Positions 25,378 to 35,100 of a stretch of 36,637 nt of DNA are shown here, in pieces. Position numbers and translations under genes: made by a program. The notes below the pieces were generated by a model, which made no database searches, was not told the origin of the DNA, and worked only from the letters and a program-made list of their open reading frames with translations. This DNA is from Shewanella algicola (GTDB taxonomy: Bacteria > Pseudomonadota > Gammaproteobacteria > Enterobacterales > Shewanellaceae), in the NCBI RefSeq assembly GCF_014648035.1, contig NZ_BMQI01000050.1, forward strand, positions 1 through 36,637. The letters are read 5' to 3'. The stretch's first letter is position 1. The number at the start of each line of letters is the position of its first letter.

Positions 25378-26880
25378 ATGACCGAACACGTACAAGATGA
25401 AAACAAACTGATTGCAGAGCGCCGCGCTAAACTAGAGCACATCCGTACTAGCTGCCCTGCAAATGCTCACCCTAATACATGGCAACGTAGCCATAAAGCC
25501 GCTGAACTGCAGGCGCAATATGGTGAGCAAACTAAAGAAGCTCTAGAAGCGTTAGGTTTTCAAACCAGTATTGCCGGTCGTATTATGGCTAAACGTGGCC
25601 CATTCTTAGTGCTTCAAGACGTGTCTGGTCGTATTCAAGCGTATGCTGGCAAGCCAGTACAAGGCGACTTAAAAGAACGTTATCAAGGTTTAGACATCGG
25701 TGACATCATCGGTGTTAAAGGTCAGCTGCACTTATCTGGCAAAGGCGACTTGTACGTCAACATGGAAGAATACCAATTGCTGACTAAAGCATTGCGTCCA
25801 TTACCTGAAAAATTCCACGGTTTAACCGACCAAGAAACTCGCTACCGTCAACGTTATGTCGATTTGATCGTAAACGAAGACTCGCGCAATGCCTTTATTA
25901 TGCGCTCTAAAGTGGTTTCAGCGATTCGTAACTTCATGATCAAAAAAGAGTTCATGGAAGTTGAAACGCCAATGATGCACGTTATTCCTGGTGGTGCATC
26001 AGCACGTCCATTTGTTACACATCACAACGCATTAGACATGGCAATGTACTTACGTATCGCACCAGAGCTATACCTTAAGCGTTTAGTTGTGGGTGGTTTT
26101 GAGCGTGTGTTCGAAATTAACCGTAACTTCCGTAACGAAGGTTTATCACCACGTCATAACCCAGAATTCACCATGATGGAATTCTATATGGCGTACGCTG
26201 ATTACAAAGATTTAATGGACCTTACCGAAGAAATGCTAGGCTCAATTGCTCAAGAATTATTGGGCAGCACAAGCATGCCTTATGGTGAAGATACCGTTGA
26301 GTTTGGTGGCGCTTACGCGCGTTTAAGCATGTTAGAAGCGATCCAAAAGTACAACCCAGATAACGCTACCATTCAAGCAATGACTTACGAGCAAGTTAAA
26401 GACGTTGAGTTTATGCGTGATTTAGCATCGAGCCTAGGTATTAAGCTTGAAAAATTCTGGACTTGTGGTCAGCTACTAGAAGAAATCTTTGGTGAAACCG
26501 CAGAGCCTAAGTTAATGCAACCTACGTTCATTACGGGCTACCCAGCGGACATTTCGCCTCTTGCACGTCGTAATGACGACAACGATTTCATTACCGACCG
26601 TTTTGAGTTCTTTATTGGTGGCCGTGAAGTGGCTAACGGCTTTAGTGAGCTTAACGATGCAGAAGATCAAGACAACCGCTTTAAAGCGCAAGTTGATGCT
26701 AAAGATGCTGGCGATGATGAAGCGATGTTCTACGATGCAGACTACATTACTGCACTTGAGCACGGCTTACCGCCAACAGCAGGCCAAGGTATTGGTATCG
26801 ACCGTTTAGTGATGCTATTCACTAACACTCATACTATTCGTGACGTGATTTTATTCCCAGCGATGCGCCCACAAGCGTAA
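25378..26880 (+). CDS. lysS: Lysyl-tRNA synthetase (class II)
   Basis: 500-residue class IIb synthetase charging tRNA-Lys. The N-terminal OB-fold anticodon-binding domain (about residues 55-145) contains AGRIMAKRGPFLVLQDVSGR. Motif 1 includes FMEVETPMMHVIPGGASARP, motif 2 is FEINRNFRNEGLSPRHNPEF, and motif 3 is GQGIGIDRLVMLFTN. Length is as expected. It lies 57 bases downstream of prfB, the conserved prfB-lysS pair of gamma-proteobacteria, and is closed by a strong terminator. Confidence 0.97.
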   Translation: MTEHVQDENKLIAERRAKLEHIRTSCPANAHPNTWQRSHKAAELQAQYGEQTKEALEALGFQTSIAGRIMAKRGPFLVLQDVSGRIQAYAGKPVQGDLKERYQGLDIGDIIGVKGQLHLSGKGDLYVNMEEYQLLTKALRPLPEKFHGLTDQETRYRQRYVDLIVNEDSRNAFIMRSKVVSAIRNFMIKKEFMEVETPMMHVIPGGASARPFVTHHNALDMAMYLRIAPELYLKRLVVGGFERVFEINRNFRNEGLSPRHNPEFTMMEFYMAYADYKDLMDLTEEMLGSIAQELLGSTSMPYGEDTVEFGGAYARLSMLEAIQKYNPDNATIQAMTYEQVKDVEFMRDLASSLGIKLEKFWTCGQLLEEIFGETAEPKLMQPTFITGYPADISPLARRNDDNDFITDRFEFFIGGREVANGFSELNDAEDQDNRFKAQVDAKDAGDDEAMFYDADYITALEHGLPPTAGQGIGIDRLVMLFTNTHTIRDVILFPAMRPQA

Positions 26881-26918
26881 TCGCCCATGTTGGCTTGAGC
26901 CAATATTGAAGAATAATA

Positions 26919-26945
26919 AAAAACCAGCCTGCGGGCTGGTTTTTT
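26919..26945. terminator. Bidirectional Rho-independent terminator
   Basis: AAAAACCAGCC / GGCTGGTTTTT around a TGCG loop, with T-tracts on both strands; lies between lysS and the convergent reductase gene. Confidence 0.92.
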
Positions 26946-26986
26946 GTTGCTGTTTTTTGTTTTAGTGAGCCGGTCTAGCGCCTAAA

Positions 26987-28696
26987 TTAAAAATGGGCGT
27001 TGACCATTTGGAAGGTTTTGTAACCGCCAGTGAGGTTACGCACCTTAAAGCCGTGTTGAGTGAGCATGCGATAAGCAACATGTCCACGTAAACCAACCTG
27101 GCAGAATACCAGTAACTCTTTGTCTTTTGGAAGCTCGTTAAGTCGGTCACGCAGTTGTGGCAGTGGCATATTAATCGCGCCGTCAATGGCACCCGCTGTG
27201 GTTAATTCACCAGGATTGCGAATATCGACGATGATTTGATTTGCACTTAAGTTAACGAAATCTTGAGTGTGACAAATCTGTTCATCACCTAACAATACGT
27301 TTGCTGCCACCATACCCGCCTGGTTAACGACATCACGCGCCGAGCCAAATGGTGGTGCGTAAGTGAGCTCAAGGTCGGCTAAATCATATACTGTCATACC
27401 AGCACGTTGCGCCACGGCTAGCACGTCAATTCGTTTATCTACGCCATCTAACCCTGCCGCTTGAGCGCCTAAAATTGTGCCATTATCTGGGCTAAACAAC
27501 AGTTTTAGCGTAATAGGATGAGCGCCTGGGTAATAACTGGCGTGGCTGGCGGTATGCACATAAATTTTTTCAAATGGAATGGCTTTTTTGAGTAAAGTCT
27601 TTTCATTGAGCCCGGTAGACGCTATAGCCATGTCAAATAGCTTACAAATGGCAGTACCCTGAGTGGCGCGATACTTTATATTTGCACCTAACATGTTATC
27701 GGCCGCTAAACGCCCTTGTCGGTTAGCAGGCCCCGCAAGCGGGATTAGTGTTGGGTGACCGGTAACAAAATCTGCGGTTTCTATGGCATCGCCTACAGCA
27801 TAAATGTCAGCGTCTGAGGTGCGCATTTCATCATCAACTCTAATACCACCGAGTTTACCTAACTCAAGGCCGCATGCCGACGCCAGGCTGGTTTCTGGTT
27901 TAACACCAATGGCCAAAATCACTAAGTCGGTCGCGAGTGTTGTGTTATCACTTAAGGCTAATTGCAAATGAAAATGTGGCGATGCAGGTTTATCGTAATC
28001 ATCCGTGTTGTCTGATTCAGTCAATTGAATAGGGCATTCTGTGATGGCAGCTAGCCCTGTTTTTAAACGTAAATCAACATCATTATCGACCAGCTTTTGG
28101 TGCAGCATATTGGCCATTTCAAGGTCAACTGGGCCCATAACCTGGTCAGCAAGCTCCAATAAACTGACTTCTAAACCGACATGGCGTAGTGCCTCGACCA
28201 TTTCTAAACCAATAAAACCGCCACCCACAACCGTAGCATGTTTGGGCTTATGCAGCATTAAGGTGGATAGGATTTTATCCATATCGGGAATATTACGCAG
28301 GCTATGAACAAAGTGACTATCAATGCCTGGCAATGGCGGTTTAATGGGTGAGGCGCCAGGGCTTAGCAGCAATTTATCATAAGATTCCTGGTAGGTTTCA
28401 TTGGTTGCAAGATTGCGTATTGTCAGTTGTTTAGCCTGGCGATCAATAGTGAGCACTTCGTTTAATACCCGCACATCAACATTAAAACGCGATTTAAAGC
28501 TTTCGGGTGTTTGCAGTAATAGCGCATCTCTTGATTCTATCTCGCCGCTAATATGATAAGGCAGGCCGCAATTGGCAAACGACACAAACTCGCCTCTTTC
28601 TAACATGATAATTTCAGCCGTTTCAGATACTCGTCTTGCTCTTGCGGCTGCCGATGCGCCGCCGGCAACACCACCAATGATGACAATCTTAGTCAT
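26987..28696 (-). CDS. CoA-disulfide reductase-rhodanese fusion, NADH-dependent persulfide reductase (Npsr-like)
   Basis: 569-residue flavoprotein. FAD-binding GGVAGGASAAARARR at the N-terminus, catalytic Cys43 in SFANCGLPYHISG (the single-Cys active site of CoA-disulfide reductases), NAD-binding VVGGGFIGLEMVEALRHVG, and FAD motif DADIYAVGDAIE. The C-terminal rhodanese domain (about 475-569) carries Cys532 in VFCQVGLRG. This architecture matches Shewanella loihica Npsr, which reduces persulfides, polysulfides and CoA disulfide with NADH. ATG 28696 is chosen because GGAGGT precedes it directly; the in-frame TTG at 28708 lies on the SD itself. It is the last gene after the Fur and DUF134 genes, 68 bases from fur. 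Confidence 0.93.
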   Translation of the reverse strand: MTKIVIIGGVAGGASAAARARRVSETAEIIMLERGEFVSFANCGLPYHISGEIESRDALLLQTPESFKSRFNVDVRVLNEVLTIDRQAKQLTIRNLATNETYQESYDKLLLSPGASPIKPPLPGIDSHFVHSLRNIPDMDKILSTLMLHKPKHATVVGGGFIGLEMVEALRHVGLEVSLLELADQVMGPVDLEMANMLHQKLVDNDVDLRLKTGLAAITECPIQLTESDNTDDYDKPASPHFHLQLALSDNTTLATDLVILAIGVKPETSLASACGLELGKLGGIRVDDEMRTSDADIYAVGDAIETADFVTGHPTLIPLAGPANRQGRLAADNMLGANIKYRATQGTAICKLFDMAIASTGLNEKTLLKKAIPFEKIYVHTASHASYYPGAHPITLKLLFSPDNGTILGAQAAGLDGVDKRIDVLAVAQRAGMTVYDLADLELTYAPPFGSARDVVNQAGMVAANVLLGDEQICHTQDFVNLSANQIIVDIRNPGELTTAGAIDGAINMPLPQLRDRLNELPKDKELLVFCQVGLRGHVAYRMLTQHGFKVRNLTGGYKTFQMVNAHF

Positions 28697-28723
28697 GCTT
28701 ACCTCCAATAAAGTTAAGTCATT

Positions 28724-28752
28724 AAACCTATTTGTAGATGTGCAATAGGTTT
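28724..28752 (-). promoter_or_regulatory. Intercistronic hairpin between fur paralogue and reductase
   Basis: Perfect 9-base inverted repeat AAACCTATT / AATAGGTTT with an 11-base loop; the AATAGGTTT arm recurs at 28757-28765, giving two alternative partners. No T-tract, so it may be an mRNA stability or partial attenuation element, or an operator. Confidence 0.35.
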
Positions 28753-28764
28753 ACGGAATAGGTT

Positions 28765-29196
28765 TTAGGTAATCGATTCGTTTAAATGTGCTTTTTGACA
28801 TTCAAAACACTGGCCATACATATTGAGACTGTGGTGATGAATGCTCATACCATGATGCTCAGCCGCTAAGCTTAAACGCAGTTCAATTAACGGGTCGACA
28901 AAATCAATGACCTTGCCGCAAGTGAGGCAAATTAAATGATCATGGCGTGGTTTATTGCTGAGCTCGTAAATCGTTTTCTCAGATTCAAGCAAACGTCGGG
29001 TCACAAGGCCTGCTTGTTCAAAATCAGACATCATCCGGTAAACACTGGTTAACCCAATGTTCTCACCTTGTGCATTAATACCTTGATAGATGTTCTCTAC
29101 TGTTAAATGCTGCTCATCAACCTGGTTGATAAATTCGAGCAGTTTACATCTTTGATGAGTGACTTTGAGGCCAGAGTCTTTTAATACTGCTTGCAT
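28765..29196 (-). CDS. Fur-family metalloregulator (paralogue)
   Basis: 143-residue Fur-family repressor: winged helix about residues 1-85 (LKVTHQRCKLLEFI, LTSVYRMMSDFEQAGLVTRR) and dimerisation domain with HDHLICLTCGKVIDF and MYGQCFECQKAH. The two CxxC pairs (near 91/94 and 129/132) form the structural Zn site, and the HDH and HHH residues are candidate regulatory metal ligands. It differs from canonical gamma-proteobacterial Fur in the helix and in its gene setting, so it is probably a paralogue rather than the main iron regulator; PerR- or Zur-like roles are not excluded. It lies between DUF134 and the persulfide reductase genes, gaps of 45 and 68 bases, suggesting it regulates this operon. 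Confidence 0.88.
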   Translation of the reverse strand: MQAVLKDSGLKVTHQRCKLLEFINQVDEQHLTVENIYQGINAQGENIGLTSVYRMMSDFEQAGLVTRRLLESEKTIYELSNKPRHDHLICLTCGKVIDFVDPLIELRLSLAAEHHGMSIHHHSLNMYGQCFECQKAHLNESIT

Positions 29197-29241
29197 TAGC
29201 CTTACCTATTCACGCCGAACCGTGTTTACTGTGTTGCTGAT

Positions 29242-29523
29242 TTAGCTGATGCTTTTTGTCATCAATGCTTTGCCATTAATTAAGCTATCAACCACCTTGA
29301 GCCTTGCGGCTTTCACTAAATTGGCCAGTGTTTGGCGAGATACGCCCATCGACTTAGCCGCCTCTTGTTGTTGCATACCGAGCAAGTCAACTAAGCGTAA
29401 TGCTTCCATTTCGTCCTCAGCTAGAGGCACCTGTTCCAATTGCGTCATTGGAATACCATTAGGTTTAAAGCAAATGTTGGCGGGTTGTCCGCATATCGTT
29501 CGGGGTATTTTGGGTCTTGCCAT
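29242..29523 (-). CDS. DUF134 (UPF0251) helix-turn-helix protein
   Basis: 93-residue DUF134 protein. It begins with the family hallmark MARPKIPRTICGQP, followed by an acidic segment LAEDEMEALRLVDLLGMQQQ and a sigma-70 region-4-like helix-turn-helix AAKSMGVSRQTLANLVKAAR. DUF134 proteins are presumed DNA-binding regulators and often sit near redox or metal-cluster genes; targets are not established. The start at 29523 is fixed by GAGGTG upstream and by the MARPK opening; an extension to 29544 lacks support. It is first of three minus-strand genes (DUF134, Fur paralogue, Npsr-like reductase). Confidence 0.9.
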   Translation of the reverse strand: MARPKIPRTICGQPANICFKPNGIPMTQLEQVPLAEDEMEALRLVDLLGMQQQEAAKSMGVSRQTLANLVKAARLKVVDSLINGKALMTKSIS

Positions 29524-29842
29524 TTGACACCTCATTTTTAGCATATGCCATTTATACTGAATGTAGTTCGTACATGCAAGCTCTATTGTATATTGAGTTT
29601 GAGATACAAACAGATCTTTGATCTAGCCCATAAAGCTGACAACTCTACGATACTGATTTTATCACTGCGCTAAATCAAGCTGGCTTTGGGAGCGTGAGTG
29701 ACTGTTTAGTGATGCTATTGATACATATGGATGCTATTCGAGAGATTATTTTATAATCCGTGATACGCCAAACAGGCCCTAACAATACAAATCAAATAAC
29801 GTGGTAATGGTTTTATTATGCATATACCTGATGGTGATAAAC
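29524..29842. other. 319-base intergenic region, no gene seen
   Basis: AT-rich spacer between the DUF134 start and the end of the disrupted lipoprotein gene. It should hold the promoter of the DUF134 operon, but no clear -35/-10 pair, Fur box or terminator could be picked out with confidence. Confidence 0.5.
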
Positions 29843-30890
29843 TTATAAGCTCCACGTCTCAAGTGCGCCATTTGAGCTTAAGGTCAATAGCTTACCATTA
29901 GGTTTCATTACCATTGAAAATACCGTGGTGCCAGCGTTATAGGCGGTGATATCCCAATGAAAAAGCTCTTTTCCAGATGAGGTATCCCAATAGATAACAC
30001 TTTGTTTTGACGTTGCGGTAATTAAGTTTTTTCCGTGATTGACGAATAACGCCTGCCGGAAATAGCGATAGCGTTCAAGGTAATCAAGATGACTTACTGA
30101 CTGCGTTGTTTGGGTATCGATAATGACATTGTTATCGAGTGCATCGGCAATAAATAAGCGCCGATTAGCGTCATCAAAACTCACGCTGGTGATTTGTTGA
30201 GGACGTGAGAAACTGCTGATCAACTCACCGCTATAAGTAGCCCAAATATGTACATCACCATCAAGCCCAGTCGATAATACCTGCTGTTCAAAGCCCGATA
30301 GCTCAACATGATTAACTGCGGCGCTGTGTTGTTTAAATAAATGACATTGTCATGCTACTTCGTTGTATCACTGTAATTGAACCATCATTCATCCCCACCA
30401 AAATAGTGCTGCCGGTTTGGCTCAGAAAAAGGCTCGAAATACTGGCGTCGGGATTAAACCCCTGGGCGGGCCAGCGTATATCTAATTTGCCTGTCTCAAG
30501 GTTAAAAACGGATATTTTTTGTTTGCCAGCAGTCGCAAGGAATTGTTTGTTACCTGATAATGCCAGCAGATAATTGGTTTCATCAAAGTCATCGTCAGAC
30601 CATTGATGTAATAGTTGGCTTGTTGCCACATCCCAAATTGATATTGTACGGCTTCTGCCTAATGTAATAGCCATACTGGCATCGTTAGACAGTACGCCAT
30701 CAATTAGCGTTTCTTGAACAAGTGGTTGAATATTATCGGAGGTTTTCATCACCTCAGCTTGATTGCAGCCAGAGACAATCATCATTATCGTGATTACGGT
30801 AATAAAGTGTACATTGATTAGTAATCTAGAACCGGCATTAGCTAACAATCTAATTCCCCTATCAAAAAGATGCTTTAAACATAATAACAT
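29843..30890 (-). pseudogene. WD40-like beta-propeller lipoprotein, frameshifted
   Basis: Two minus-strand frames (30333-30890 and 29843-30223 with its in-frame extension) are halves of one protein of roughly 350 residues. The first half has a lipoprotein signal with lipobox IVSGC-N and WD40-like blades (ITLGRSRTISIWDVATSQLL, KQKISVFNLETGKL); it stops at 30333-30335. In the next frame the blades resume at once (KQHSAAVNHVELSG, GLDGDVHIWATYSGELISSF) and run through SKQSVIYWDTSSGKELFHWD to GALETWSL. The shift must fall between 30336 and 30352 (one extra base or two lost). TTG 30848 with AGGGGA upstream is a likely real start, since 30890 has no SD. Propeller lipoproteins are often outer-membrane scaffolds; function unknown. 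Decay or a sequencing error are both possible. Confidence 0.85.
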
Positions 30891-31063
30891 AGAGCAATAC
30901 CGCTAGTTTTAATGGTTTTTAGCTACATAAATCGCGCGACTTTTTATTAAAAATGGCATGATTTTTTGCTATAGAAAAGTCTGCGTTCAAATTATGCATC
31001 TATTAAGAAAAAGCGATTTAAGGCACAATAGCGGCAATTTTGGTAGTAGCACTAGGAACCCAC

Positions 31064-32101
31064 ATGACGCAAATAACCCTAACAACGCCAGACGATTGGC
31101 ACCTTCATTTTCGTGATGGCGATATGCTGCGTGAAACCGTACCTGCTACAGCAAGATTATTCAAACGTGCGATTGTAATGCCAAATCTAGTGCCACCGGT
31201 TACCAATGCCGACATGATTGTGGCCTATCGTGAACGTATTTTAGCTGCGCGCCCTCAAGGCAGTGACTTTGAGCCATTAATGACCCTGTTTTTAACCAAT
31301 AACACCAGCGCCCAAGATATTATCGACGCTAAAGCCGCGGGTGTGGTTGCGGCTAAGTTATACCCTGCAGGCGCGACAACCAACTCCGATGCAGCAGTAA
31401 AAGCATTAGATGCATTATTTCCCATATTTGAAGTCATGGCTCAGCAGGGCATGTTGTTGTTAGTGCATGGTGAAGTTACTGAGTCGCATATTGATATTTT
31501 TGATCGCGAAAAGCTGTTTATTGATCGCTATTTATCGCGCATTGTTGAAGCTATTCCTCAGCTTAAAGTGGTGTTTGAACACATTACGACTAAAGAAGCT
31601 GCTGAGTTTGTCGCGGGGGCTTCTGCCAATGTGGCCGCCACTATTACTCCGCAACACTTACTGTTAAACCGCAATGATTTGTTAGTCGGAGGTGTGCGTC
31701 CACACAACTTTTGTTTGCCAGTATTAAAACGCAATATTCATCAACAGGCATTGCAAGCTGCGGTAGCAACGGGCTCAAGTAAGTTCTTTTTAGGTACCGA
31801 TTCAGCTCCACATGAAAAACACCGTAAAGAGTCAGCATGTGGTTGTGCCGGCTGTTACAGCGCCTGGAGTGCGTTAGAGTTATATGCCCAAGTGTTTGAT
31901 AACTTAGGCGCGCTAGATAAGCTTGAAGGTTTTGCGAGTTTCCATGGGGCTGACTTTTATGGCTTACCGCGCAATAGCGGTACTGTGACGTTAGTGAAAC
32001 AAGAATGGACAGTGCCAGAGCAAATTATTTTGCCAAATGGTAACCCTATTGTACCGTTTTTTGCTGGCGAAACCGTTAGCTGGAAAGTGCAAGGCGCTTA
32101 A
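31064..32101 (+). CDS. pyrC: Dihydroorotase (class II, PyrC)
   Basis: 345-residue amidohydrolase of pyrimidine synthesis, interconverting N-carbamoyl-aspartate and dihydroorotate. Metal ligands are visible: HxH in DDWHLHFRDGDML (His13, His15), the carbamylated Lys in AKLYPAGATTNS, His in LVHGEVTE, FEHITTKEAAEFV, and the catalytic Asp in FLGTDSAPHEKHRKE. A cysteine-bearing loop ACGCAGCYSAW follows, as in other PyrC proteins. ATG 31064 is chosen, with AGGA seven bases upstream; an in-frame GTG/ATG-type extension to 31040 lacks an SD. Monocistronic and convergent with the GGDEF/EAL gene. Confidence 0.96.
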   Translation: MTQITLTTPDDWHLHFRDGDMLRETVPATARLFKRAIVMPNLVPPVTNADMIVAYRERILAARPQGSDFEPLMTLFLTNNTSAQDIIDAKAAGVVAAKLYPAGATTNSDAAVKALDALFPIFEVMAQQGMLLLVHGEVTESHIDIFDREKLFIDRYLSRIVEAIPQLKVVFEHITTKEAAEFVAGASANVAATITPQHLLLNRNDLLVGGVRPHNFCLPVLKRNIHQQALQAAVATGSSKFFLGTDSAPHEKHRKESACGCAGCYSAWSALELYAQVFDNLGALDKLEGFASFHGADFYGLPRNSGTVTLVKQEWTVPEQIILPNGNPIVPFFAGETVSWKVQGA

Positions 32102-32129
32102 TGGCTGTCAGCTTTTTCTGGCATGATCG

Positions 32130-32157
32130 CAACGGCTAACTCTGTGGTTAGCCGTTG
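32130..32157. terminator. Terminator-like hairpin between convergent genes
   Basis: CAACGGCTAAC / GTTAGCCGTTG, 11 bases perfect, 6-base loop; T-tract is poor on both strands, so strength is uncertain. Confidence 0.65.
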
Positions 32158-32182
32158 TGTTATGCCACATGGGTAGGCAGTA

Positions 32183-35100
32183 TTATTTAGGTTGTTGTTG
32201 TGCGTCTAACAGCGCTTCAAATTCTGCTTTTGGCAGAGGTTTGCTAAACAAATAACCCTGGCCGTAATCGCATTTTAATGCATTAAGTAATTGATATTGC
32301 TCTTCTGTTTCAATCCCTTCAGCAACCACTTTTAAGTTTAAACCATGGCCCATTGCAATGGCCGCACCCACCAATTCTAAATCGCCTGGGTCTACGGTAA
32401 TGTCATTAATAAAGCTTTTATCCACTTTTAATGTATCAAAAGGGTAACTGCGCAAATAACTTAAGGATGAGTAACCAGTACCAAAGTCGTCCATGGAAAT
32501 ACTGACACCAATATCATTAATGGCCGTTAAGTTACTATTGATAATCTGGTCGCCGCTGAGTAATACCCCCTCAGTGATCTCTAACTCTACACTACAAGGC
32601 TGAATATCGTATTGAGATAATAGCGTTGTAAGTATATCGACAAATTTGTTTTCTCTAAATTGTTTTGGTGACACATTAATCGCGATTTTAAATTGGCGGT
32701 TATAGTAAATCTGCCAATGGTATGCGGCACTAAAAGCGCTTTCTAATACAAATTGTCCGATAGAAATGATTAATCCTGTTTGCTCTGCGATTGGAATAAA
32801 CTCGTCAGGTGTGACATTACCGAGTTCAGGGTTATGCCAGCGTAATAGGGCTTCTGCACCAATAATGCTACGATTACGAATATCAACCAGCGGTTGAAAA
32901 TACACCTCTAACTCATTATTTCTTAATGCATTACGTAACAGCTCCTCTAATTGAAGGCGGCGGTGCATGTCATTATTCATTTTATGAGTGAAAAAGGTAT
33001 AAGTATTCCGACCTTGTTCTTTAGAGTGGTACATCGCCGAGTCTGCCTGTCTAAGCAGCTCTTTTGCATCAAGGCTGTCGTTAGGATAAAGCGCAATACC
33101 GATACTAATGGTGGATACCAACTCTCGTTTTTCCAGCTGGAAAGGTAAGTAGAATTGCTGTAACAATTTATTCGCCGCTATCTTAATATCTGCTTGTTGG
33201 TGAATGTCGCTCAGTAAAATAATAAATTCATCACCACCAAGACGCCCGACAACATCATCGGTGCGAATGGTGTTTTGTAAACGGGTAGCGGCTTGTACTA
33301 ATAGCTCATCACCCACCGAGTGCCCTAAGGTGTCGTTAACCTTTTTAAAGTCGTCTAAATCTAAAAATAATACGGCAACGTGACTGTTGTCGTGTTTTGC
33401 TTGTGTCAGCATTTGAGCAAGCCGCTCTAGTGAAAGTAAACGGTTAGGTAAGCCGGTTAAGCTGTCGTAATGGGCTTGATGAAGAATTTTTTCTTCTTGT
33501 TGTTTGTATTGAGTAACATCCTGTTTTAACGCTAAATAATGTTTAGTGACTCCAGCGTTATCAAAAATAGGGACAATGTGAGCGTGCTCCCAAAAGATGT
33601 CGCCATTTTTCTTTCTATTTTGCAGTTCGCCTTGCCAAGTTTTTCCGGAGGTAATGTTTTCCCATAGTTCGCTATACAAAGATTTTGGCGTTAATCCCGA
33701 TTTAAGCATACTCGTAGAGTGGCCTAAGACTTCGGCTGCGCTGTAGCCAGAGATCTTTTCAAAGGCGCTATTAACGTATTCAATTTTACTGTCTGTATCA
33801 GTCAAAATCATCGAGATAGGGCTTTGCTCAATAGCTTGTGACAAGGTTAGTGCTTGTTCTTCAGCTTTTTTCTGAGCACTTAAATCAATATCGATACAAT
33901 ACATTTCGGTTTCGTTGTCGGTATTGTTGATTAATGTATGCGAGGAGTAAACCGGGACGCTGGTACCATCTGCGCGTTGAAGCATTAACTCTTCTGCTGG
34001 AATTGGAACGCCCTCACTGATCCATGATGTCACGTTATCGATAACAACTTGCCTATACGGCGCGGGAATAATTAAATCCTCCAGTTTTTTCCCCAGAGCT
34101 TGTTCCCGAGTATAGCCATAAAGGTTTTCGCTGGCTTTATTCCAAAAAATCACTGAACGATTTTTGTCGTATCCTTGTACCGAAATAGCGGGGATACGCT
34201 CAAAAATATGTCTGAACTTAGACTCACTAAGCAGGAGTTTTTTCTCTGCTTCAATCCGCTCCGAAATATCCTTAACAAAGCAGAAAAACATACCATTATC
34301 GCCGTCCCAATAACTGACACTAACTTCAACATGAAAAAGATGCCCTTGTTTATGTCGATGTAATGAGGTGTAGTTAAAGCGTTTTTCGCGCCTTGCTTGG
34401 TTAAGTTTTCGCGTTGAAAACTGACGTTTATCATCGGTTTCAATTTGATTAACAGACAGGCTAGTTAATTCATCTGTGGTATAGCCTGTCATATTGGCAA
34501 AACTCTGGTTTACCTCTAATATCTTTCCTTCGAGTGAAGCAATTAAAAAACCGTCCTGGGCGGTACTAATAATATTGTGGTAAGTGGACTCACTACGCTG
34601 CAGTTGCTTTTCGATATGAAGTTTTTCTGCGACATCGTTGCTCACTCCGACAATCCCTAAAATATCGCCATCAACATTGGTGAATGGCGTTTTTTGAGTG
34701 CGATAAATATGCTCTATTCCATTGGCTGAGGTCACCCTATCTTCATAAACTAGGGTTGCCTTATGCGCTAATACTTGAGTGTCTTCATTGGTGAATTTTC
34801 TGGATTTTAGTGTGCTAAAGAAGTCATGGTCTGTGTGCCCCTTGATTTCATCTAATGTTCGATTTAATGCGTTAGCAAACGCTTTATTGCAACCGAGATA
34901 TTTACCGTCAGTGGATTTGTAAAAAATCAAATCAGGTATGCCGTCGATGATATTTTGTAAAAGGTTTTTTTCCGTTTCGAGTAACTGCTTATGACGCATC
35001 AACTCTTGAGCCAATTTTTGGCCATCAATCCGATGTTTCAGCAGGAGGCCGAGTAAGAATGACAATGCAGTGAATACGGTTAACAAGGTGGGGCTGATGG

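Noticed and set aside
29818..29850. ATG CAT ATA CCT GAT GGT reads MHIPDG, the opening of CbiM cobalt transporters
   Set aside because: The match ends after six residues, the frame then has no CbiM sequence and stops soon, and the bases overlap the end of the disrupted lipoprotein gene. Probably chance.
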